This document shows positions 1-5,484 of a DNA stretch of 9,230 nucleotides, piece by piece. A program made the translations under genes and the position numbers. A model generated the notes under the pieces. That model was given only the letters and a program-made list of their open reading frames with translations. It ran no database searches and was not told where the DNA came from. This stretch comes from Bordetella parapertussis (GTDB lineage: Bacteria; Pseudomonadota; Gammaproteobacteria; Burkholderiales; Burkholderiaceae_C). The first letter of the stretch is position 1. The number at the start of each line of letters is the position of its first letter. Where the stretch lies: contig CAMBXY010000055.1 in assembly GCA_945871945.1 (NCBI GenBank), positions 1 to 9,230 on the forward strand. The letters are read 5' to 3'.

Positions 1-209
1 TTGGCTTTCATGGCGTAATGCACCTGTGCGTTGCGCCCCGCGAAAGCGCGTTGGTAAGAAGCTAAAGCGCCCAGCATGGCGGCTTTGGAGTACACAAACA
101 GCGGCGTGCCGTATTGCGCAGCCAAGTTTGACAAAGCAATCTCTTCGCAAAAAAGTGCGTTGTCGCGGCGGGAAAAAAACGGGTCCCCTGGCAGGGCTTG
201 GAGTGTCAT
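1..209 (-). CDS. lysA: Diaminopimelate decarboxylase, N-terminal part (runs off left edge)
   Basis: LysA is the PLP-dependent enzyme that decarboxylates meso-diaminopimelate to L-lysine, the last step of lysine synthesis, in the cytoplasm. Only the first 69 codons are present. The start is the ATG at 209-207, giving MTLQALPGDPFFSRRDN. Residues 30-41 (AAQYGTPLFVYS) are the typical opening of the alanine-racemase-like barrel. Residues 65-69 read YAMKA, the motif whose lysine (K68) forms the Schiff base with PLP. The start lies two bases after the lptM stop codon, so translation is probably coupled and the two genes share a message. Small lipoprotein followed by lysA is a common proteobacterial arrangement. 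The remainder, including the substrate-binding C-terminal domain, lies outside the window. Confidence 0.93.
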   Translation of the reverse strand, partial: MTLQALPGDPFFSRRDNALFCEEIALSNLAAQYGTPLFVYSKAAMLGALASYQRAFAGRNAQVHYAMKA

Positions 210-211
210 GG

Positions 212-397
212 TCAGGGTGGCGTGGGCGCTGGGGTGTCGGGGCGGGTGTCGGGCACCAACACCTGCGGGAACATGGCACGATCGCGAGCTTCGGGGTCGG
301 TGGGGATGAAGAGTGCGCCCTTTTGACCACAAGCCAACAAGCCTAAAGTCGTGAAAAATATAAGGACGGTTCGCTTGCCTAGAATCTGCCATGTCAT
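212..397 (-). CDS. lptM: LptM-type small lipoprotein (YifL family)
   Basis: This is a predicted small outer-membrane lipoprotein of 61 residues from the chosen ATG. It has a basic N-terminus (GKR), a hydrophobic stretch and the lipobox LLAC with the lipidated cysteine at residue 23. The family signature CGQKGALF follows immediately, and the tail is short and Pro/Thr-rich. In E. coli, LptM assists maturation of the LptDE lipopolysaccharide translocon; the same role here is inferred from family membership. The gene sits directly upstream of lysA with a two-base gap, the usual context for this family. The start is uncertain. The ATG at 397 gives a normal-length signal peptide but has no good Shine-Dalgarno sequence. 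An in-frame ATG at 415 would add six residues and has a GGAAGGG placed very close. A TTG at 451 is less likely. Confidence 0.82.
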   Translation of the reverse strand: MTWQILGKRTVLIFFTTLGLLACGQKGALFIPTDPEARDRAMFPQVLVPDTRPDTPAPTPP

Positions 398-404
398 GGT
401 TGAA

Positions 405-434
405 ATTGTAGCCATCCCTTCCACCCACTTTAAA
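405..434 (-). promoter_or_regulatory. Possible sigma-70 promoter for lptM-lysA
   Basis: On the minus strand, TTTAAA (434-429, four of six to TTGACA) lies 18 bp from TACAAT (410-405, five of six to TATAAT). Transcription would start near 398, almost at the lptM ATG at 397, so the message could be leaderless. This rests on consensus matching by eye only. Confidence 0.3.
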
Positions 435-450
435 TGCGACCGCACACCCA

Positions 451-777
451 ATGACCGATCCGGAATTCATGAACCACGCCGAAGCTTTATTGATTCGGTT
501 GGAGCGTCTGTGTGACAGCTTGAACGACAGCACCGACGCCGATATCGACAACCAGCGCAGCGGCGGCATGGTCACCCTGACTTTCACCAACCGCAGCCAA
601 ATCGTGGTCAACCTGCAAAAGCCATTGCAAGAGGTTTGGCTGGCAGCACGCAGTGGTGGCTATCACTACCGTTTTGATGGCCAGCATTGGCAAGATACCA
701 AAGGCCAAGGCGAGTTTTGGCGGCAACTGGGCTTGGATGCCAGTGCCCAAACCGGCTTGTCTTTGGTGTTTGAATAA
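451..777 (+). CDS. cyaY: Frataxin-like iron-sulfur cluster assembly protein CyaY
   Basis: CyaY is the bacterial frataxin, a small cytoplasmic protein that binds iron and the IscS desulfurase and tunes Fe-S cluster assembly. The 108 residues match the usual family length (about 106). The N-terminal helix carries spaced acidic residues (D3, E5, E11, E18, D22, D26, D29, D31, D33), the kind of acidic ridge used for iron binding. The sheet region has [14 protein letters not shown], followed by the conserved [14 protein letters not shown] and a FWRQL helix. The first ATG is preferred because [14 protein letters not shown] aligns with the E. coli start, whereas the ATG at 469 would cut into helix 1. 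No Shine-Dalgarno sequence is visible before it. The gene is divergent from lptM-lysA and convergent with mrcA. Confidence 0.94.
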   Translation: MTDPEFMNHAEALLIRLERLCDSLNDSTDADIDNQRSGGMVTLTFTNRSQIVVNLQKPLQEVWLAARSGGYHYRFDGQHWQDTKGQGEFWRQLGLDASAQTGLSLVFE

Positions 778-798
778 TCCGCCCTGAGGGGTCTTATT
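773..798. terminator. Possible short bidirectional terminator between cyaY and mrcA
   Basis: The 16 bp between the two stop codons form an imperfect inverted repeat together with the stop codons. AATAA (773-777) can pair with TTATT (794-798), and C780 plus CCC (782-784) can pair with GGGG (788-791) around a TGA loop. A T-rich run follows on the plus strand (797-802). The stem has a bulge and mismatches, so it would be weak, but no other terminator separates these convergent genes. Confidence 0.35.
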
Positions 799-3172
799 CT
801 TTAAACAGATCGAGAATTTTCTTCTTTTCTGCGTCGGCGCTGTTTTCAACTTCAGCGCCTTGGCCTTCAATGCCCAGACTGGTCACGCCAGTGGTTTGGG
901 TGAATTCCTGGAAAAACCAGTCGTTGCCCTCAAACACCACGCCAGCAGGGATAGACATTGAAGTTACGGGCACATTTTTCAGCGCACTTTGCATATAGCT
1001 GATCCACACCGGCAGGCTCAGTCCGCCGCCGGTTTCGCGGTCGCCGAGTTTGCGTGGCGTGTCATAGCCTATCCAAGTCACCGCGGTGAGCGTGGGGTGG
1101 TAGCCGGCAAACCAAGCATCCATGGAGTCATTGGTGGTGCCGGTTTTGCCGTAAATATCATTGCGTTTCAAAACTTGCTGGGCGCGTACGGCTGTGCCCG
1201 CACGGGTCACCTCTTGCAACAAATGGCTCATCACAAACGCGTTGCGCGGTGCAATCGCACGGGAACGCTCATCGAGTTCGATGGGGGTGTATTGCGACAA
1301 CACTTTACCCAGTGGGTCGGTGACCTTGGTCACCAAATAGGGTTTGACCAAAAAACCGCCGTTGGCAAACACCGAGTAGCCCAGCGCAACTTGCATGGGG
1401 GTCACTGAGCCAGCGCCCAGCCCCATCGTCAGGTAGGGCGGGTGACGCTCGGGGTCAAAACCAAAACGGCTGACCCAAGTTTGCGCCTCTTTGGCACCCA
1501 CGGCTTGCAAAATTCGAATAGAGACCATGTTCTTGGATTTGGCCAAGGCGGTTTTCAAGGGCATGATGCCTTCGAACTTGCCGTCGTAGTTTTTTGGCTC
1601 CCATGCTTGGCTGCCGGTGACGCTGGCATCGAAAAAAAGCGGTGCGTCATTGACCTGTGTGGCTGGGGTAAAGCCTTTTTCCAGCGCAGCTGAATAAATA
1701 AACGGCTTGAAGCTCGAACCCGGTTGGCGCCAAGCTTGGGTCACATGGTTGAATTTGCTTTTATCAAAATCAAAACCGCCTATCAATGAGCGGATGGCGC
1801 CGTCATTGGGGTCGAGCGCGACAAAAGCCCCTTCAACCTCGGGCAGTTGGGTCAAGGCCCAATCGCCTTTAGCGGTTTTGGCCACCCGCACCACGGCGCC
1901 AGCGCGCAACTTGATATTGGGCGGGGCTTTGTCGGACAAGCCGGATTGAACCGGCTTTAAGCCCTCGCCCACAATTTCCAGCACCTCGCTGTTTTGGCGC
2001 ATCACCCGAACTTTTTTGGGCGCCACCTCCAGCACCACGGCGGCCAATAAATCGCCTTTGTCGCCGGCATCTATCAAGGCTTCATCAATGGCGTCTTCCA
2101 ACTCGCGGGTTTCGCTGGGCAGGGTGATGAATTTCTCGGGGCCACGGTAGACCTGACGCAACTCATAGTCCAAGATGCCGCGGCGCAGGGCTTGGTAGGC
2201 AACTTCTTGGTCATCGGCTTTGATGGTGGTGTAAACATTCAGGCCACGGGTGTAAATGTCGGGGCCGTATTGCGCAAACATCAGTTGCCTTGCCATCTCG
2301 GCCACATAGTTCGCATGGATGGTGTTGGGGGCGGTGACGCTGCGGATTTTGAGCTCTTCGGCCTTGGCAGCTTCAGCCTGCACCTTGGTGATGAAGCCGT
2401 TTTCTTGCATGCGCTCGATGATGTAGAGCTGGCGCGAACGGGCTCGCTTGGGGTTGTTGATCGGGTTATAGGCCGAGGGCGCTTTAGGCAATCCGGCCAG
2501 CATGGCGGCTTCGGCGATGCTTAAGGTTTGGATGGGTTTGCCAAAATAGGTTTCTGCTGCGGCGGCAAAGCCGTAAGCGCGGTTGCCCAGAAAAATTTGG
2601 TTTAAATAAATTTCAAAAATTTGGTCTTTGCTCAGCAAATGCTCAAGCTTGTAGGTCAACAGCAGTTCATAAATTTTGCGGGTGAAGGTTTTCTCTGAAG
2701 AGAGATACACGTTTCGCGCAACTTGCATGGTGATGGTGGACGCACCTTGGCTTTTGGCGCGACCCACATTGGCCAAGCTGGCACGCGCCAAGCCTATGTA
2801 ATCGACGCCGCCGTGTTGGTAAAAGCGCGCATCCTCAATCGACAAGACCGCTTGTTTGACCACATCGGGTATGTCGTTGAAAGGCACCAGTTTGCGCCGT
2901 TCTTCGCCGAATTCGCCAATCAGTTTGCCCTCAGCAGAGAACACCCGCATCGACAGCTTGGGTCGGTAGTCGGCCAAATCTGAGATGTCGGGCAACTGCG
3001 GGTAGGCCATGGCCAGCGCCACACCCACGAGCAAAATCAAGCTCAACAGGCCAGCCACGCCCAAACCTGTGGCCCAAGCGATGAAGCTGGCCAGCACTGC
3101 CCATAAGGCGCTGGGCGCGGTCTTGGCCGATTCAGCTTGAGGGCTTGGGGCAGGCTTGGTAGGAGGGGGCAT
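794..3172 (-). CDS. mrcA: Penicillin-binding protein 1A (bifunctional glycosyltransferase/transpeptidase)
   Basis: This class A PBP polymerises lipid II into glycan strands and cross-links them in the periplasm. The 792 residues are a normal length. A Pro/Ala-rich cytoplasmic tail (1-20) precedes a signal-anchor helix (about 25-56). The GT51 glycosyltransferase domain follows, with SIEDARFYQHGG (catalytic Glu E113), GASTITMQVARN (143-154), EIYLNQIFLG (187-196) and AAMLAGLPKAPSAYNP (222-237). An OB-like insert (about 310-430) leads to the transpeptidase domain with S486-x-x-K489, S546-K-N548 and K676-T-G678, so all catalytic motifs are intact. The acidic, charged C-terminal tail (771-792) lacks an obvious domain. 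The ATG at 3172 has no clear Shine-Dalgarno sequence. mrcA (ponA) divergent from pilMNOPQ is a known arrangement in proteobacteria, which supports both identities. Confidence 0.96.
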   Translation of the reverse strand: MPPPTKPAPSPQAESAKTAPSALWAVLASFIAWATGLGVAGLLSLILLVGVALAMAYPQLPDISDLADYRPKLSMRVFSAEGKLIGEFGEERRKLVPFNDIPDVVKQAVLSIEDARFYQHGGVDYIGLARASLANVGRAKSQGASTITMQVARNVYLSSEKTFTRKIYELLLTYKLEHLLSKDQIFEIYLNQIFLGNRAYGFAAAAETYFGKPIQTLSIAEAAMLAGLPKAPSAYNPINNPKRARSRQLYIIERMQENGFITKVQAEAAKAEELKIRSVTAPNTIHANYVAEMARQLMFAQYGPDIYTRGLNVYTTIKADDQEVAYQALRRGILDYELRQVYRGPEKFITLPSETRELEDAIDEALIDAGDKGDLLAAVVLEVAPKKVRVMRQNSEVLEIVGEGLKPVQSGLSDKAPPNIKLRAGAVVRVAKTAKGDWALTQLPEVEGAFVALDPNDGAIRSLIGGFDFDKSKFNHVTQAWRQPGSSFKPFIYSAALEKGFTPATQVNDAPLFFDASVTGSQAWEPKNYDGKFEGIMPLKTALAKSKNMVSIRILQAVGAKEAQTWVSRFGFDPERHPPYLTMGLGAGSVTPMQVALGYSVFANGGFLVKPYLVTKVTDPLGKVLSQYTPIELDERSRAIAPRNAFVMSHLLQEVTRAGTAVRAQQVLKRNDIYGKTGTTNDSMDAWFAGYHPTLTAVTWIGYDTPRKLGDRETGGGLSLPVWISYMQSALKNVPVTSMSIPAGVVFEGNDWFFQEFTQTTGVTSLGIEGQGAEVENSADAEKKKILDLFKE

Positions 3173-3214
3173 GGGCTTGAAGTGGCGCTGTAGGGCTAAG
3201 TGTTGAGGAAGTGC

Positions 3215-3243
3215 ATTGTAAAAACTTCGCTAGTACAGCTTAA
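3215..3243 (-). promoter_or_regulatory. Possible sigma-70 promoter for mrcA
   Basis: On the minus strand, TTAAGC (3243-3238, three of six to consensus) lies exactly 17 bp from TACAAT (3220-3215, five of six). The start point would be near 3208, giving a leader of about 36 nt before the mrcA ATG. The -10 hexamer is identical to the one proposed for lptM. I saw no comparably good plus-strand promoter for the pil run in this 127-bp spacer. Confidence 0.38.
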
Positions 3244-3274
3244 CCCAAGGGCATGAAGTCAGATTTACAACCTG

Positions 3275-3291
3275 CTGGTGTGATTCACCAG
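3275..3291 (+). repeat. Perfect inverted repeat (hairpin) touching the pilM ribosome binding site
   Basis: CTGGTG (3275-3280) and CACCAG (3286-3291) form a perfect 6-bp inverted repeat around a TGATT loop. Its right arm overlaps the first two bases of the AGGAG Shine-Dalgarno sequence (3290-3294), which stands five bases before the pilM ATG at 3300. It could be an RNA hairpin that affects ribosome access or a small operator dyad. The sequence shows the repeat and the overlap; any regulatory effect is inference. Confidence 0.45.
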
Positions 3292-3299
3292 GAGATTTG

Positions 3300-3992
3300 A
3301 TGCGCAGACTCTTTTCACGTTCAACCCGCCGCAGTTTGGGTTTGTTGATGCTTGCCGATGGCTTGGCTTTGGCCCAAGCCAGCGCGCCCGCCCAAGGGCC
3401 CCTGCATATTCAACACTGGCATTGGCTGGCGTTACAAGACGCGCCCAAGATGCAGCACAGTTTGTTGGCGGGTTGGCCCGAGCCCAGCTGGCTGCGCATG
3501 GCTTGTCAACAAGCCGGTTGTGCAGCCCAAGACGCGGCGCTGGCCATTGAAGAGGCACGGTTGCGACGCTTTAGCTTGCAACTGCAAAGCGGCTTGAATG
3601 TGCGCGAGCAGGTCAAGGCGATTGAGCTCGAACTGCAGCGTCAAATGCCTTGGCCGCTGTCAGACACGGTCTGGGACTTTCATTGCTTGGCTGCCCCCGC
3701 CGGTCCCACGCTGGCCGAACCCCATCAGCGTCCTGACTGGCTGGTGGCGGCTATGCAAGCGCAGGCGGTTCAGCATGTGGAGGTACTGGCCACCCAGCGC
3801 GCTTGGGTGGCTGCTTGCGAACACTGGTGCCGTGCAGCAGGCTTGTGGCTGGTTCGCTTGGAGCCCGCTTGGCAGGCCGAGCAACGTTGGCGACGCCAGC
3901 CACAGCCCGCCAGCGATAAAGCCGCACAGCTGTTAGCACCAGAAGTCCAAGCGCGGGTGGGTGGTTTGGCTTTAGGGGTGTTGGCGCCATGA
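3300..3992 (+). CDS. pilM: Short, divergent PilM-like type IV pilus assembly protein
   Basis: PilM is the cytoplasmic actin-like protein that binds the N-terminus of PilN and ties the alignment complex to the pilus motor. This protein is 230 residues; typical PilM is about 350. The identification rests on position directly before pilN and on weak family landmarks. These are the opening RRSLGLLMLADGLALAQ (11-26) where PilM has GIDIGSSSVK-like sequence, the ELQRQMPWPLSDTVWDF segment (111-127), VEVLATQRAWVAAC...AAGLWLVRLEP (160-189), and a final GGLALGVLAP (221-230) resembling the ALGLAL end of PilM and HofM. The nucleotide-binding second half appears absent. AGGAG with 5-base spacing supports the ATG at 3300 over the TTG just before it. 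The stop overlaps the pilN start as ATGA. Tryptophan is 12 of 230. A HofM-like label would be equally fair. Confidence 0.72.
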   Translation: MRRLFSRSTRRSLGLLMLADGLALAQASAPAQGPLHIQHWHWLALQDAPKMQHSLLAGWPEPSWLRMACQQAGCAAQDAALAIEEARLRRFSLQLQSGLNVREQVKAIELELQRQMPWPLSDTVWDFHCLAAPAGPTLAEPHQRPDWLVAAMQAQAVQHVEVLATQRAWVAACEHWCRAAGLWLVRLEPAWQAEQRWRRQPQPASDKAAQLLAPEVQARVGGLALGVLAP

Positions 3993-4555
3993 GCACACTG
4001 AATTTAGTGCCTTGGCGCGAGCGTCAACGCTTGGCTGTTTTTAGACGCTGGCAAGTCGGTGTTGTGTTGGGTGCAATCGCCACAACGCTCACACTGATGG
4101 CTATTGAACAAACTTTAGGCGATATCAACCAAGCCCATGAATCACGGCTAGAGGCCTTGCATGCCCAGCAGCAAGCGCTGCAGCAACAACTCACTGAAGC
4201 GCCTGTGTGGCAAACCCGCGAGCGACAAGCGCAGCAATTGCAACAGGCTTGGCCGCACTGGCAACAGCTGCAGTTGCAAGCTTGGCAGGCCTTGACCCAC
4301 TTGCTCAGCGTGGCACCCCATGGCGTGCAAGTCATACATGCCGAATGGCGCGAGGGTCAATGGCGCTTGCAGGTTCGCGCCCTGCATTGGCGACATGTAC
4401 AGCACTGGCAAGCACAGTTGCAAGCCCGCGGCGTGCAGGTGCGCGGCCAGCCCACTGTATTGAACCGCATATTGTGGCGCTGCCCTCAAGGTCGCTTGTG
4501 GCGCTTAAATACCTACGAGCTGATTTCGCCCTCACTTGCGGGGGCAAGCTCATGA
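3989..4555 (+). CDS. pilN: Type IV pilus inner-membrane protein PilN
   Basis: PilN is a bitopic inner-membrane protein that dimerises with PilO and docks on PilM through its short cytoplasmic tail. The 188 residues are a normal length. The N-terminus MSTLNLVPWRERQRL carries the family PilM-binding motif (LNLVPWR, 4-10; usual form INLLPWR). One transmembrane helix spans about 22-39. A Gln-rich, probably coiled-coil segment follows (about 45-105). The C-terminal part (about 106-180) would be the small periplasmic ferredoxin-like domain, here rich in Trp, Gln and Arg. Tryptophan totals 12 of 188. The gene overlaps pilM and pilO by ATGA at both ends, so all three are probably translationally coupled. 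An AGGGG at 3974-3978 may serve as ribosome binding site. Confidence 0.87.
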   Translation: MSTLNLVPWRERQRLAVFRRWQVGVVLGAIATTLTLMAIEQTLGDINQAHESRLEALHAQQQALQQQLTEAPVWQTRERQAQQLQQAWPHWQQLQLQAWQALTHLLSVAPHGVQVIHAEWREGQWRLQVRALHWRHVQHWQAQLQARGVQVRGQPTVLNRILWRCPQGRLWRLNTYELISPSLAGASS

Positions 4556-5484
4556 ACCCCCAATGGCAATTTTGGAACGCATGGTGGCCCCAGTGGCGCA
4601 GCCATTGGCGCGTCTTGCATGCATGGCCCTTGTCAGCGCAAGCTGTCTTGCTGAGTGTCTTGACGCTGTTGATGAGCTTGGGCTTGAGTTGGCAAGTCTC
4701 TGGTGCAGCTTGGTCGACTTGGTGGCAAGCCCAAGAGCGTGAAGCACAGGCCTCTCAGACCTTACAAGCCCTGCAGCGGCAAGTTAAGCAGCACCAAGCG
4801 CGGGTGGCCACGCTGCAAGCCATGCCCCATCCCACAGGCCAGCACGCGCCGGCTTGGGTGGCACTGTCAGCCAGTGGCGTGCAGGTGCAGACAGCCGATG
4901 GCTTGAATCAGCAACGGTGGTCGGGCAGCGTGCCCAGCTTGTTATTGGCTTGGCAAAGACTGGTTGAGTTGGCGCCTCAAGCAAGGGTCAACGCCTTTAT
5001 TTTGCAGGTCGACTTGGCCGTGTTGGCAGCCCAAGCCGCATCCCCTTTGAGCTTGACGCTGATCACCCGCGAGTATGCACAGCAAGCCTTAAGCCCTGGG
5101 ACAAGCCCTCGCAAGTCCTCAGCGCTTGCACCTCAGGTCTTGGATGCTGCGCCGCCCACACAAAGGTTCAACCCGTTTGACCCAAAGTGGTTGGCCAGTG
5201 GGTTGCCGCCTCTGGCTCGCGCCAGCGGTCAACTCACACTGCCGGAGGCAGAGTTGTCGCAATGGCAGTGGCTGGGCGCGCTCAGCTCGCCAGAAAAATC
5301 CAGCGCCGTGCTGTCCTTGGCGGGCGAGCTTTACGCTGTGTCGCCCGGACAGGCGCTGGGTGCCGATGGCGGCGAAATCTCACAGGTCAACCCAGACCAT
5401 GTGTTGCTGCGTGAATGGCAGTTCAATCACCAAGGCCAATTACAAGCGAGGTTCACCGCTTGGCCTACCAAGGGTTCACCATGA
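4552..5484 (+). CDS. pilO-pilP: PilO-PilP fusion protein of the type IV pilus alignment complex
   Basis: One uninterrupted frame encodes 310 residues that cover two normally separate proteins. The N-terminal part looks like PilO: a Trp-rich cytoplasmic segment (1-25), one transmembrane helix (about 26-48), a coiled coil (about 57-90) and a short GspM/PilO-like domain (about 100-175). A Pro/Ser/Ala linker (about 180-203) leads to a PilP-type domain: FNPFDPKWLAS (206-216), a segment with LSQWQWLGAL (235-244), VLSLAGELYAVSPGQALGADGGEISQV (253-279) and DHVLLREWQ (282-290). PilP is normally a separate lipoprotein whose C-terminal beta domain contacts the PilQ N-domains. Here there is no signal peptide, lipobox or credible internal start between the halves. 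The ATG overlaps the pilN stop and the stop overlaps the pilQ ATG. GGGGG at 4540-4544 is a plausible ribosome binding site. The PilO half is less certain by sequence than the PilP half. Confidence 0.83.
   Translation: MNPQWQFWNAWWPQWRSHWRVLHAWPLSAQAVLLSVLTLLMSLGLSWQVSGAAWSTWWQAQEREAQASQTLQALQRQVKQHQARVATLQAMPHPTGQHAPAWVALSASGVQVQTADGLNQQRWSGSVPSLLLAWQRLVELAPQARVNAFILQVDLAVLAAQAASPLSLTLITREYAQQALSPGTSPRKSSALAPQVLDAAPPTQRFNPFDPKWLASGLPPLARASGQLTLPEAELSQWQWLGALSSPEKSSAVLSLAGELYAVSPGQALGADGGEISQVNPDHVLLREWQFNHQGQLQARFTAWPTKGSP

Noticed and set aside
487..870. Minus-strand open frame of 127 codons across cyaY
   Set aside because: It overlaps both cyaY and the end of mrcA, both supported by family motifs, and has no ribosome binding site or recognisable domain.
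989..2983. Several plus-strand open frames inside mrcA
   Set aside because: All are antisense shadows of a PBP1A whose catalytic motifs are intact on the minus strand.
3279..3294. CRP-like half site TGTGA before pilM, considered because competence genes often have CRP-type sites
   Set aside because: The second half six bases on reads AGGAG instead of TCACA, so no two-part CRP site is supported; the bases are better explained by the hairpin and Shine-Dalgarno sequence.
3173..3299. Sigma-54 or clear sigma-70 promoter for the pil run
   Set aside because: I found no TGGCAC-N5-TTGCA-like pair, and the plus-strand sigma-70 candidates (for example TTGAGG with TAGTAC) match too poorly to report.
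3300..3992. pilM as a frameshifted pseudogene
   Set aside because: The stop codon overlaps the pilN start in the usual ATGA manner, the recognisable C-terminal motif is present at the end, and there is no spare DNA to hold the missing part in another frame. An internal reduction fits better.
4207..4551. In-frame open extension upstream of the PilO-PilP start, which would give a 425-residue protein
   Set aside because: It lies entirely inside pilN in another frame and its translation is low-complexity Ala/Arg/Ser typical of a shadow frame. The ATG at 4552, coupled to the pilN stop, yields a normal PilO-type N-terminus.
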